Source: Paramacrobiotus metropolitanus (lineage: Eukaryota > Tardigrada > Eutardigrada > Parachela > Macrobiotidae). From it: a DNA stretch of 64,000 bases. The position numbers and the translations under genes are program-made. The notes beneath the pieces are model-generated. The model searched no databases, was not told the DNA's origin, and was given only the letters and a program-made list of their open reading frames with translations. The DNA lies in the NCBI RefSeq assembly GCF_019649055.1, contig NW_026570451.1, positions 53,166 to 117,165 of the forward strand. The letters run 5' to 3'. Below, in pieces: positions 54,633 to 63,975 of the stretch (position 1 is the first letter of the stretch; the number at the start of each line of letters is the position of its first letter).

Positions 54633-56801
54633 TTATTCCCCTGCCGCTTTTGGCCATGGTAAGGCGTCGGCATTGGGAGTTGACCAGTCTACACCGTCCT
54701 CCTTGATGTCTGGCTCATATATGTCGCTGTAGTACATATGGCCAACTTTTGCACCTTTTCGGAGGATTTGGTCTCGTCGGGACTTGTTTTGGACCTGAAT
54801 CCACGCATGTTCGCCGTGTCGGGTTTGGACCTCCGCTTCGATCGGTATGACCAAGCGGTGTGGCCGTCTCAGCGATTTAAAGTGGATTGGCCGTCCCGGG
54901 TCCATAGTCCGATAGGACCGGACCTTAATCCAGCAGGTTGAGTAAGCTGGTAAAGTGTACCGCTGATGAACGAAGACAACTTCTCTCTCCTCCTTTAAAA
55001 CGTCGGTTGGACGTTCGTTCCGCAGTTTGCGGATTACCGGAGCCTCGGCTCGGAGTTGGAGAATTTCTGTGTCCTCTTCGTTATCACTTGACTCCTCCGA
55101 TGATTGGTTATCGGAGTCCGCGTCCGGTGAGTCACTTGAGCTTTGGAAGTCCGAGTCGGTAGACTCGGGTTTGTCGTCTTGCTCGGGTTTTGGCTTGCCA
55201 TTATCCTCGTTAGAGGTTGGCGCACCGCCGGCCACTGTTGGTGCCGGTTCAAGCATGAGATCCGTTTCTTGGATCTCTGGCGTTCCGGTTGCGATTTCCT
55301 GTTTTTCAGGTTCGTCCGGTTCTGCCAAAGTGGTTGGACGGCTCCCGTTGGGGAATGGCGAGGCTGGTCGGCCTTTTGCCCAACGTTGAGTCGAACGGGT
55401 TTGTATGGCCCGTATTACCGCTTCAACGCCGTCTCCACATAGAGGACAAGTCAATTGGACTTCCTCTGATGAAGGGTCCTGCTCGTTCTGGCTGGTGTCC
55501 CTTCGATGGCCTCCCTGTTCTGGGTGTGGGCCATCATTGAAGCGCACCTTTGTCGCTATATGCGGTGCAGCTTCCGGCAATGGTTCCGGTATGATCCTAA
55601 CGTTAGTCAGGCTCAGGTCGTACTTTGGCCATATGCTGACGCTTAAGCCAGGGTGTTGGGCCACTTGTCTTCGAAGCGTTATGATATCATCGAAGAGATC
55701 CGTGCACATCTTTTGGAGTGCTTTCGGCATTTCCATGTGGTACTCCCTGTATTCCCACACTAGGGCTAGACGTTCGTCCTCCCATAATGCTCCTTCTTGG
55801 ACCAAGTCGTCCAGTTCTTGGGCGAATGGTCCGTATTGTGCGGCAATTTGCGGCCACGTTAGTGGTTCGCCTTTGTCTTCAAGCCAGCCCTCTTCTAGGG
55901 CAAGGAGTTGGTTAGCGCGATATTCCAGGAAATTTCTGACTCCTGTGAACCAAGTTTTGTAGCGCTGGACCAGGTTCTCCTTAATTTCTCTGTCAGACAC
56001 CGGCCGTTGGCCTGGTGCCTCTGGTATCGGGATAGTCTTTACTATCCCGTGATTTGGCTTGAGTATGCCTGCACGGAATTGGGTCATGTAACGCTCAATT
56101 GCGTTGTGGACGCGTAACTCCCATATGAGGCTTTCAATGGTATCCAGGCATTCCCAGCAGGTAGAAGGAGAACTTTTCGGGTGATCAAGCCGATTAACTC
56201 TCACTTCATCGTCGGGTCCCGGTGCCTCTGGTATCGGGATAGACTTTACCGCGTCCCAAACGATTTCTTCGTTTGGCTTGAGGATGAAGGTGAACTTGGA
56301 GTGGAGATAGTCACAGCCAAGTAGTACGTGCACGTCCGTTAACGTCGGTTGGACGAAGAACGTGTGGTGGCTCTTGTATCCCTGCAGTGTCACCGGTACG
56401 GTGCAGCAGCGGGAGACCACAAAGGCGGTTTGTCCGCCAACACCAAGGATTTTGGTGTTCCGTCCTAATGGCTCTGTTTTGATGCCATTGGCGGTGCAGA
56501 ATTGCTGGCTAATGAGGGATGTCTCCGCTCCAGTGTCCAGCATAGCGAGCGTGTGGACTGTCACTTCCCGCATCACCGCAATGGGGATTAGCGACACTGG
56601 TCCTGGATCGTCAGGGCGTAGTGAGGTAAAGGTGGCTCCTGTTGGACAGACTCTTCCTGTGGTGTGTTTCCGCAACCCGTAGGGTCGAAAACATGCTTTT
56701 GGTGTTAAGGAAGGTCCGTGAACTATGGTTCGCACCGTTGGTGTGGTGCCGAGGGTTGTCCACGGTTCTGGGCTCACAGGTCCGGGGACTTGACGCCTCA
56801 A
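54633..56801 (-). CDS. Retropepsin-type protease and pol linker
   Basis: 722 codons, no ATG start. The aspartic protease active site LDTGAETSLIS is at residues 88-98, with the flap-like ILGVGG and the LGCDYL motif near the domain end. Beyond it come two copies of IPIPEAPG about 80 residues apart, a helical segment, a CPLC pair, a strongly acidic serine-rich tract, and a beta-rich domain (RYTLPAYSTCWIKVRS ... RKGAKVGHMYY) of the kind found before the reverse transcriptase in Gypsy Pol. Such a long linker is unusual. Confidence 0.8.
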   Translation of the reverse strand: MRRQVPGPVSPEPWTTLGTTPTVRTIVHGPSLTPKACFRPYGLRKHTTGRVCPTGATFTSLRPDDPGPVSLIPIAVMREVTVHTLAMLDTGAETSLISQQFCTANGIKTEPLGRNTKILGVGGQTAFVVSRCCTVPVTLQGYKSHHTFFVQPTLTDVHVLLGCDYLHSKFTFILKPNEEIVWDAVKSIPIPEAPGPDDEVRVNRLDHPKSSPSTCWECLDTIESLIWELRVHNAIERYMTQFRAGILKPNHGIVKTIPIPEAPGQRPVSDREIKENLVQRYKTWFTGVRNFLEYRANQLLALEEGWLEDKGEPLTWPQIAAQYGPFAQELDDLVQEGALWEDERLALVWEYREYHMEMPKALQKMCTDLFDDIITLRRQVAQHPGLSVSIWPKYDLSLTNVRIIPEPLPEAAPHIATKVRFNDGPHPEQGGHRRDTSQNEQDPSSEEVQLTCPLCGDGVEAVIRAIQTRSTQRWAKGRPASPFPNGSRPTTLAEPDEPEKQEIATGTPEIQETDLMLEPAPTVAGGAPTSNEDNGKPKPEQDDKPESTDSDFQSSSDSPDADSDNQSSEESSDNEEDTEILQLRAEAPVIRKLRNERPTDVLKEEREVVFVHQRYTLPAYSTCWIKVRSYRTMDPGRPIHFKSLRRPHRLVIPIEAEVQTRHGEHAWIQVQNKSRRDQILRKGAKVGHMYYSDIYEPDIKEDGVDWSTPNADALPWPKAAGE

Positions 56802-57254
56802 GAGGTTCGGTTGTCCAGTCTTTTAGGGATCCGACCTCGCTGTCCGTATCTTGTACGGACCATCCTTCCGTTGCGCTGTCGGAGAATGTGTCTGACGCCG
56901 ATTTAGGATACGTCATATTCGTGGTGCGACGTCTCGCTTTGCCACGTGTTCAGTTGGCCTTAGGGGTTGAGGCTCCGAGTTTCGGGGATCGGTTGGCCTT
57001 AGGGTTAGTTGAGGCTCCGAAAATCGACTTGGTCGCCTGCAGTGCGACTGTCGGCCTGGCATCAATTTTAGAGCCAGGTGGCTCAAGCGCTGGTTTGCCG
57101 CTGAGCCTGGATCCACTGGTGGGCTGTTGAGCCATAGGGGTTAGTTTGGGATCCATGTAGGGATTAGTTAAGTACGGATTAGTTAAATGATGGGTTATGT
57201 CCGGCGGTTTCGGTTCCGGTCTTAGGTCGGGTGAGTTGCCGATACTCCCCGACC
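56802..57254 (-). other. Gag-Pol junction
   Basis: Three overlapping short minus-strand frames (56611-56916, 56913-57116, 56950-57156) cover this region. The frame 56950-57156 begins with an ATG nearly 100 bases after the Gag stop (TAA at 57255-57257), so Pol may start anew here rather than by frameshift. There is a local duplication, GGTTGGCCTTAGGGTTAGTTGAGGCTCCGA-like, at about 56950-57020. Confidence 0.4.
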
Positions 57255-59102
57255 TTAGGCGTTTCCCGCGGTTGGGCTGGCCCGGCTAGGGCCGCCGCCG
57301 CCGTTGCCATTTGGCTTCACCAGCTGGTCCGGTATGGGTGGTAGCGCTGCCCTTTCGTTGGCTGGCGTCTGGTATCCCTGTTTTGGACCGTTCTGCCGGT
57401 TGCCACCACTCGACCCATTTTTTGAGCCGGTGGACTGCCTTCGGCTGCCGGTCCCCCCACTACCACGTGGTGGTCTGGGTTGTTTGGGTGGCACTAAGCC
57501 GAGGCGGTTAGGATTGGCTGACCCGGTAGGGTAGCCTTTTTGATAGCGATTTCGACAATCCAAATACCATTTTCGGTTTGGATTTTCGCCATACGGCCTG
57601 TTTGCGTAGCCACAGCCCTCAGTTGGGTGGTTTCCCCACAGGCAGTGGTTGCAGGTGATAATTCCGTCTTTGGCCCATCGTTCGAACATGCGCTCGACTC
57701 TGTCGATATACATGTACTCTTGTCTGCGGGCCTCCTCGGGGCTCAGAGTCTGGCGTTGGCCACTCTGGCCTCCTGGGCTTCGGTTTTGTCCTCCAGGGCT
57801 GTTGCCGCTTTGGTTTCCGCTAAAGCTGGCGTTTTGGCCCTTGGAGAACTTGCCCTTTGGTCCTCCGCCGCTATTGCCCTGGCCGTAGCCATAGTTGCCC
57901 TGGTTCCGGGCCTGGCCATAGCCGCCACTACCGCCGTTGGGCGGTGTAGACCCACGTTGTGGGGAGGCTAAGTTCAAGGCCGCGATGGCGGCGTATGTTG
58001 CCTCTATTTGGGCTTGTGTAGCCTGCGGGGGATAGAGTGCCGGTTGTTGTGGTACGACTTGGGCTGGTGGCGTTTGTATAGCCGTTCGGATTGTTGGGTA
58101 TCCGCGGCTTGCCTTCCCTTCGTACTCCGGCTTTCCCATTGTGTATTGCCGGACGTAGTCCCGGAATTCTGCCGGTGACTTCGGTATCCGGATGTCCAGC
58201 GCGCGTCGCAGTTCTGGCTCCTTCACATTCTCTCTCAGAAAGTGGAGGGTCATTGTGTCGTCCAAGCCAGCGCGCGTCTGGAGAGTCAGCATGGCATCGT
58301 AATACTGCTCTGGGGTTTCAGTTAGGTGCTGATAATACCGGTGGGTAATTTCCCCCATAGCAGTGGCCTGCTGGTTATCATCGCCATATCGAGTGGCAAA
58401 TTTTTGGAGCCACTCTTCCACTGTCCAGCCATCTTCATCTTCGCGGTTGGCTTGGCCAGTGTACCATTCCTTTATAGGGTCCGATATGGCCATGTAAATG
58501 CGGCTCATAAAGTCCGGATCCGGTTTGTTCAGATCGGACGACTGCTTACAGATCCGTCGGACCTGTGCAAGCCTTCCTTTCACCATTGTCTTGTTGCCGT
58601 CAAATTTTGGCAACTCGGTGCGGACTTGAGCTCTCGCGTTTGCTTTTCCCATCTCCTGGGCCATTTCTTTAATTTGCTCTCTGGTTGAGAGAGCTGGGCT
58701 GGCCGGTGGTGATGGGGCAGGTGTTGGCTGCTGTGGTATTAATGGCACCTGCTGAGGTTGGGCCCACATTGGTTGGCCCGGTACGATCTGGATAGCCCCG
58801 TTGGACGCCATCCATGCGTATGCTCCATTCGGGAGCTGGATCAGCATGGGCGCATTCTGGCCCTGGCCTGGTTGGGCAGCTGGTCCTGGTGGCATGGCCG
58901 CTGTTGGCGGCATGCCTGATGGTTGGGGCACGTTTTGGCCCGTGGGCGTGGTTTGGCCCGTCTGTGGCTGAGCTTGGCCCGTTGGGGCTGCCGCCGTGAT
59001 AGGAGGGCCAAATAGGCTTAGTTGGCCTACTAATGGTGGTTGCATCGTTGGTGTACCACTTTGGCCTCCTATCTGTCCTTGCGTGGCCAATGGCCCGAAC
59101 AT
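57255..59102 (-). CDS. Gag capsid-nucleocapsid region with CCHC knuckle
   Basis: 615 codons from an ATG. Gln/Pro/Gly-rich sequence leads into a capsid-like region (LPKFDGNKTMVKGRLAQV, WLQKFATRYGDDNQQAT, ETPEQYYDAMLTLQTRAGLD, HFLRENVKEPELRRALDI) of the Gypsy Gag (retrotransposon_gag) type. A Gly-rich stretch precedes CNHCLWGNHPTEGC, an exact C-x2-C-x4-H-x4-C zinc knuckle near residue 490. It builds the particle and binds element RNA. A Pro/Thr-rich stretch upstream (59103-59463) is open in a third frame and probably links this to ORF A. Confidence 0.85.
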   Translation of the reverse strand: MFGPLATQGQIGGQSGTPTMQPPLVGQLSLFGPPITAAAPTGQAQPQTGQTTPTGQNVPQPSGMPPTAAMPPGPAAQPGQGQNAPMLIQLPNGAYAWMASNGAIQIVPGQPMWAQPQQVPLIPQQPTPAPSPPASPALSTREQIKEMAQEMGKANARAQVRTELPKFDGNKTMVKGRLAQVRRICKQSSDLNKPDPDFMSRIYMAISDPIKEWYTGQANREDEDGWTVEEWLQKFATRYGDDNQQATAMGEITHRYYQHLTETPEQYYDAMLTLQTRAGLDDTMTLHFLRENVKEPELRRALDIRIPKSPAEFRDYVRQYTMGKPEYEGKASRGYPTIRTAIQTPPAQVVPQQPALYPPQATQAQIEATYAAIAALNLASPQRGSTPPNGGSGGYGQARNQGNYGYGQGNSGGGPKGKFSKGQNASFSGNQSGNSPGGQNRSPGGQSGQRQTLSPEEARRQEYMYIDRVERMFERWAKDGIITCNHCLWGNHPTEGCGYANRPYGENPNRKWYLDCRNRYQKGYPTGSANPNRLGLVPPKQPRPPRGSGGTGSRRQSTGSKNGSSGGNRQNGPKQGYQTPANERAALPPIPDQLVKPNGNGGGGPSRASPTAGNA

Positions 59103-59272
59103 TTGGGCTCAGCGGGTTGGTCCGGTTTGGATCCATGGCGCTGGTGTGAGCCTGGCTCGTGGCCGGTTGTGGACTAAAGGTGAAGTCCATGTTCGGGAAG
59201 ATGGATGGATACAAGGACGGGTACATTGGCCTTGACCCGAAATGGCTCTGGCTCGGTGTCGCCTGGCTTGGG

Positions 59273-61426
59273 TCAAGGCTTGGCCCGCTTGACGTAGACG
59301 GATAAGTCTGCGTTGCGGGTGTCACTATTGTCGTTGGACCAATAGTGGCAGTTGTGGTGACCGGGACTGGTGGTGGCGGCAGTGTTACTGTTGCCGTTGA
59401 TGTTCCACGGTCCACCGGGCTGGGAGGCGCAGGTATGGTTGGCCCTTTTTGGTGGATCTCCAACCGATGGTCCTTCCACAGCCATGTTGACTTGGTAATT
59501 TTGGTGATGATACACTGGCTCGCGGTAGAAGCGTTGGCCCTGCCGCAGAGCCTCGTCGACTTTTTCTTGTCGGCGTTGTGTATCCGAGTCTGGAAAGGTG
59601 TGGTAGGACGGTGGTTCTGCGGACAACTCGGAGTTGATATCTACGAGGTGTGATTTTTCCGCATCTAAGCAGGCGTTTTCCGTGCTTAGCCTTTCCAGTT
59701 CCTCATTCATCTCGGTTATGCGTTGTGTGGCTGCCTGGTAGTCTTTGACCAGGCCGGCATTATTGGCCTCCAAGGTGATGATTCGGTCATGTTGGCCCTG
59801 GATCACCTGTTTGGCTTGGTTGAAGGCCTGCTCCAATTGGACGAAGTTTTGATGTCCAATGGCGCTGTTTTGCTCAAGTTGTGCCCGAATGGTTGCTTCG
59901 GTGTTGAGCTGGCTCTGGAGGGCAACGATTTGTTGCTGGAGTTGCACGTTCTGTGCCTCCTTCTGCTGAACCGTTTGGCTCATCAGTCCTCCTTGTTGGA
60001 TAGTTTTCATGAGATTCTGGTGGCTCTCATAAAGGAGGTTGTAGCCGTTCCGCAGGCGGTTAATTTCGTCCTGCAGGTTGGCCATGTCTTCATTGAGACG
60101 CTCGTTTTCCCTCTGTAGGCGGTCCGCCTCAGAGTCGGTGTCGTCAATGGTGGTCCGGGCTGCAGCCAAGTCATCCCTGGCTTTGGCCAGCTCAGTCCTC
60201 GTAGAGGTGAGCAGGGCTTCTAGGCCCGCCACAGCCGTTTCTAGGCTGTGGATTGTCCTGTTGAGCTGGTCTCGCTCAGCGTTAGGACATGGTGACAACT
60301 TGAGCTGAGTTAGCTCAAGTTGGGTCTGGGCCAGTATGGCCGAGACACGTTTAGCCTCTGCGTCCGATTGGACCGCGAGGTTTTTATGTCGGCAGATCTC
60401 ATCCTGCATCCAACGTTCGGATAGCAGGGCCGCTTCTGCCATGTCCGCCAGCTGTTTAGTCAGGTCCCGTACTGTGGTCCTGAGTTGGTCGACTTCGTCG
60501 ATTTCTTCGGGCCGGGTTGCCTGGTTCAGCTTTGGCGGGGTGACGCTGGCGCGGGTTGTGTCCCAGGAAGGCCGGTTTAGGTCCATCCTGGCTGTGGCAC
60601 TGCTAAGTTGTGCCAGGTCCACAATTGGCTCTCCGTCCGGTTTGGACGGGCCAGACGCGCCGATGACGTCGTTAGTTGGCGATGGCGTTGCAGGGGTTGA
60701 GCCATCGACTTCAAACATGATGGGCGACTGACTCACGGGCTGTTGGCCCTGGTCATGTGCCTTTGGACCAGCCTTTTTGGCTTGGCCCTTTACCTTGCGT
60801 CCACCTTTGGCCACCGTTGGTGCCTCAGGTTGGATCTGGTCCGAGCCCGGTAGGGTTGGACGTGCTGTCAGATCCTGGACATCAAGGTTGGACCGGGCCA
60901 AGTTGTTTGGCCCTGGTCCATCGATGCGTGTCTTGTCCTCACCTGTGGCTGCCGTTGGCGCCGCAGGTTGGGCTTGGCCCGGACCAGGTATGGCCGGTTG
61001 GTGCGCCAAGTCCCGAGGGACACTGTTGGCCTGGGCCGTCCTATCGGCGCCAGGTTGGCTGTCCAGAGGCTGGTTGGCCTCGGACAGTTCGTCGGATGCC
61101 TCCTGGAATGTGTCGTCCCGGGTGGCATCCAGACTTTCGTCGCTGGTTTCCAGGTCAGCCGGCAGGATTTGTCTGTCCCGCCTGGCTTTGGCCTCGACCG
61201 AACTCGTTGAGCCGGCCGAGTTTGGCTCGTCTGGTTCAGAACCGCTCTGTTTGGCCCTGCGGAAACCGTATGTTCCCGGTGGGTCGCGTGTGGCATAGTT
61301 CTTCCCCAGTTGCTTCTTGTATTCATTTGGCTGGCGCCCGTCCATTGGACTGAGCAATCTCCGTTGGAGTTGCTCATGGCTGGTGTATGGCATCACCTTG
61401 GCCAAGGCGCTTTCGATTTGGCCCAT
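59273..61426 (-). CDS. Gag N-terminal region, myristoylation-type start and long coiled coil
   Basis: 717 codons from an ATG 1 kb inside the 5' LTR. The start MGQIES fits the N-myristoylation rule (Gly at 2, Ser at 6), as in retroviral matrix proteins. Residues up to about 300 are disordered and acidic. From about 305 to 610 the sequence forms a long heptad-rich coiled coil (VDQLRTTVRDLTKQLADMAE, RLNEDMANLQDEINRLRNGY). The final residues are read in the wrong frame after a run of five A near 59445-59450. A coiled coil this long is unusual in Gypsy Gag. Confidence 0.65.
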   Translation of the reverse strand: MGQIESALAKVMPYTSHEQLQRRLLSPMDGRQPNEYKKQLGKNYATRDPPGTYGFRRAKQSGSEPDEPNSAGSTSSVEAKARRDRQILPADLETSDESLDATRDDTFQEASDELSEANQPLDSQPGADRTAQANSVPRDLAHQPAIPGPGQAQPAAPTAATGEDKTRIDGPGPNNLARSNLDVQDLTARPTLPGSDQIQPEAPTVAKGGRKVKGQAKKAGPKAHDQGQQPVSQSPIMFEVDGSTPATPSPTNDVIGASGPSKPDGEPIVDLAQLSSATARMDLNRPSWDTTRASVTPPKLNQATRPEEIDEVDQLRTTVRDLTKQLADMAEAALLSERWMQDEICRHKNLAVQSDAEAKRVSAILAQTQLELTQLKLSPCPNAERDQLNRTIHSLETAVAGLEALLTSTRTELAKARDDLAAARTTIDDTDSEADRLQRENERLNEDMANLQDEINRLRNGYNLLYESHQNLMKTIQQGGLMSQTVQQKEAQNVQLQQQIVALQSQLNTEATIRAQLEQNSAIGHQNFVQLEQAFNQAKQVIQGQHDRIITLEANNAGLVKDYQAATQRITEMNEELERLSTENACLDAEKSHLVDINSELSAEPPSYHTFPDSDTQRRQEKVDEALRQGQRFYREPVYHHQNYQVNMAVEGPSVGDPPKRANHTCASQPGGPWNINGNSNTAATTSPGHHNCHYWSNDNSDTRNADLSVYVKRAKP

Positions 61427-62097
61427 GGTATTGGGACTTAAAAAAGTTTCTTTAGTCTTGGTCCGGGCCGGAACGGTGGGTTGGCTGTTGCTGGTTGGTG
61501 CTGGTCAGGTACGCTAGAGCTCAGGTTTAGCGTTAGCTTCCTATGGCCCTATGTTACGCTACTGACCAGTGTGACGTCGGTTACAAAGTGGTCTTGCAAT
61601 AAGCTCTACGTCACGAGTAGCGTGCCGTGAGCAAAATTCAAAAAACAATATGACTCATTACGAGTCTTATAACATGGGGAAGTTTCCCACGTGTTCTGAT
61701 TGGTCAAATTTTTATGGAAAATCACCACAGTGACGTCACGCGACTTTTCGCAAAATTTTCCGGCTGGACAAAATGGCGGTTGTTTTTCGCCGAAAATTCG
61801 TCAAAAATTAGGAAAAATTTTCTCGAGAGATTCGTTACACGATTCTAGTGCAGAATTCTACGAGGAATCCGAAAATGCTGGTTTTACGCAAATCGGATAA
61901 GCGGTTCGGATAAGCGCAAATCGTTAGGTTCTACGCGGAAACCTCGAAATTTTCGAAAGTTCTACGAAAACCCTAAGCGTCACAGTCTGGTCTTACCGAG
62001 GTTTTCTCGTCCAAACTGCTGCTCCGTCGTTCCACTTCACCCTCTTCTTCCGTGAGGGCCGCAGCGCACCCGATAGGGCGTAATGGAGTTACAGGAC

Positions 62098-62275
62098 CGT
62101 ACCGAACGCAGTTTTTGCGCCGGGAGCCAAAGCTGCGGGAAGCCTACTTTTAGGCGCTGACCCGTATCATGCAACCCGGTAGGGCGCTTATTTGGTCAAC
62201 AGGGACGTACCGAACGCAGTTTTTGCGCCGGGAGCCAAAGCTGCGGGGCACCTACTTTTAGGCGCCGACCCGTAT
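62098..62275. repeat. Direct repeat, 2 x 70 bp, in the retroelement leader
   Basis: Copies at 62098-62167 and 62206-62275, both beginning CGTACCGAACGCAGTTTTTG and ending GACCCGTAT, differ at only a few bases. They are spaced 108 bases start to start. Confidence 0.85.
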
Positions 62276-62427
62276 GTAATCCGTCGCGCTGCAGGTTTAC
62301 AGTGAAACCTGTATGATCAGGAGATGTGGTCGCGGGATGGCTGGCCTACTTATAGGCGATCAGCGTAGTTCGACCGTGCTGCCTTCACTGGGGATCAGAG
62401 GTCTCGCAGGAAAGAAAACCGAGCGAG

Positions 62428-62437
62428 TCTGCTACCA
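62428..62437 (-). promoter_or_regulatory. Primer-binding site, initiator tRNA-Met type
   Basis: Directly after the 5' LTR the minus strand reads TGGTAGCAGA, complementary to the TCTGCTACCA 3' end of eukaryotic initiator tRNA-Met. The match is ten bases and starts at the first base after the LTR. This fixes the element's orientation independently of the genes. Confidence 0.75.
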
Positions 62438-62829
62438 TGTCAGATATGACACAGAAGCAGATGGAAAATGGGGCAAAATATGCCTTTATTGGTAACAATA
62501 AAGCATCAACAACAACACAAAACCAACAGAAAACCCAATGCGGGAAAAGCTGTGGAAAAAGTGCCTGCAGTGCGCTATCAAGGAATCGTGATAATGATTC
62601 CGCGTGCTGCGGGTGTGCAACAGCTGATGCGGCAAAGCATGGAATCGCCCGTAGGCGCAGGGCTCCACCCCCAAGAGTGCAGAGAAATGCGCTGATTGGT
62701 CAGCGTAGACAAAGTATACGCTGAGTAAGCAGCGTAATAGCGCGGCACGAATGGAGTAGCCATGTGCGGGCGGGCGACAGAGCAAAGCCACAAGAGGTGT
62801 CTACCGCCTCGAGTGAGCGGTCTCTGACA
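62438..62829 (-). repeat. LTR, right copy (5' LTR in element sense)
   Basis: 392 bp, TGTCAGATA to TCTCTGACA, the direct counterpart of 38481-38869. In element sense it starts TGTCAGAGACCGC. The outer 225 bases are almost identical in the two copies, and the part next to the PBS is diverged. Confidence 0.9.
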
Positions 62830-63789
62830 GTTTCTAGATCAGAAAAATTTGCTGATTATTAATACGCGGTCAGATTTGACTTAAAAAAATAATACATGGT
62901 CGATGGGGGTCTCGTGTAGCCCCTGGGCAGTAGGACCAGCCATTCTCCGTTCTCAGCAGTTATTTCGAAATCGAAATACAGTGTCCTGTTGATCCGTTCT
63001 TTCCAATGCGTAATTTCTGTCTCTTTTATGCCGGTTTACCCTCTGATAGAATCATAATTTTTTTTTCTGTAATTATCCTGTGGCGAACATGGAAGGGATG
63101 TCTGCGTGCTTCCACATCCCATTGCGACTCGCCATGTGCAGTAGGGAAGTACAGAAAAAGGTGAACCTTTGTTTACTGTTTACAATTCGGAGTAATTATG
63201 GTTTGTTCCTATGTATATACATTTCTTACTGCATAATAGGATATGTAGGCGGGATGTCCTTTATTCCATCATAGATCGGTGTCAGTGAGCCGTAAGTACT
63301 CGGACTGTACTCAATCTACACGAATTACAAATACGAAAATTAATTTTATGTTAACTTTTTGGGATTCTTATTAGTGTTCTGAAATTATTCTGCATTTACT
63401 TATTATACATTTATTATGCGTTTACTTACCTTTATAGAGCAAATGCAAACCTGCATGGTTTATTTTACTCACCATCGCATCAGTCCTTGAGACCAGAAAC
63501 TGACGAACTTAATTTCGAAATGACCGCTAAAAATTTTTTTGATGCGGTTTTCAAATTAACTTTCGATTACTAATGTTTCAATTAATGCTTGGTCACTTTT
63601 TATTAGTGAATTTTTCAGTTAGTGCCCAAGTTGATTGCCCATATCTGTACATTTAACTTTATGCATATTTTGAAAAGGTTTTCTTAGTTATTTAGTTAAT
63701 TATCAAAACAAATTTCTAACTAAGTAAGCTTCGAAGTGATGTCTGCATTTTGCTGTACAGTACTTACTCTGTAATTCCTCTAATTCCGA
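62830..63789. other. Intergenic right of the retroelement
   Basis: AT-rich host-like sequence; no gene or repeat recognised. Confidence 0.45.
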
Positions 63790-63975
63790 ATGAATTTTCC
63801 AATCTCGGAAGCCGGAACCCCTCCCGATGCGCTCCGCGACGGTATCGGGCAGTGCGTCAGCGGCCCCTCGGACCCCTTCTGCAACCCACACCCCGTTTGG
63901 CCACCTTTCTTGCTGGTGGAGCCGCTGATTATGCGCCTCACCGACGTTATCGTCGCGACCAACCTACGCACCTGA
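63790..63975 (+). CDS. Candidate coding exon, protein not recognised
   Basis: A frame open to a TGA at 63973-63975 has strongly G/C-biased third positions, unlike the AT-rich DNA before it, and reads CVSGPSDPFCNPHPVWPPF followed by a hydrophobic stretch (LLVEPLIMRLTDVIVATNL). The minus strand is also open here, so the strand is uncertain. A gene probably continues beyond the window edge. Confidence 0.35.
   Translation: MNFPISEAGTPPDALRDGIGQCVSGPSDPFCNPHPVWPPFLLVEPLIMRLTDVIVATNLRT

Larger units (their letters stand above)
61427..62437 (-). other. Retroelement leader between PBS and Gag
   Basis: Non-coding in the minus sense. The GC-rich outer half holds a duplicated 70-mer and one copy of CCCGGTAGGG (62175-62184); the inner half (61620-61980) is AT-richer with AAAATTTTC words. 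It should contain the packaging signal, but none is recognisable. Confidence 0.5.
38481..62829 (-). mobile_element. Giant Ty3/Gypsy-type LTR retroelement, about 24.3 kb
   Basis: Two direct LTRs of about 390 bp bound the element, each starting TGTCAGA and ending TCTGACA on the plus strand. All convincing long frames lie on the minus strand. Gag and Pol occupy 50571-61426 in the order capsid, zinc knuckle, protease, reverse transcriptase, RNase H, integrase, which is the Ty3/Gypsy order. About 9 kb of extra coding sequence follows downstream of integrase (41120-50331). Ordinary Gypsy elements are 5-8 kb; this size recalls the plant Ogre and planarian Burro elements. This copy is broken: frames change many times and stop codons interrupt integrase. 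The flanking bases (CAGC left, GTTT right) do not form a target-site duplication. Confidence 0.9.

Noticed and set aside
38481-62829. Polinton/Maverick or DNA virus explanation for the large element
   Set aside because: LTRs, tRNA primer site, reverse transcriptase and RNase H are present; no protein-primed DNA polymerase, packaging ATPase or capsid of that class is seen.
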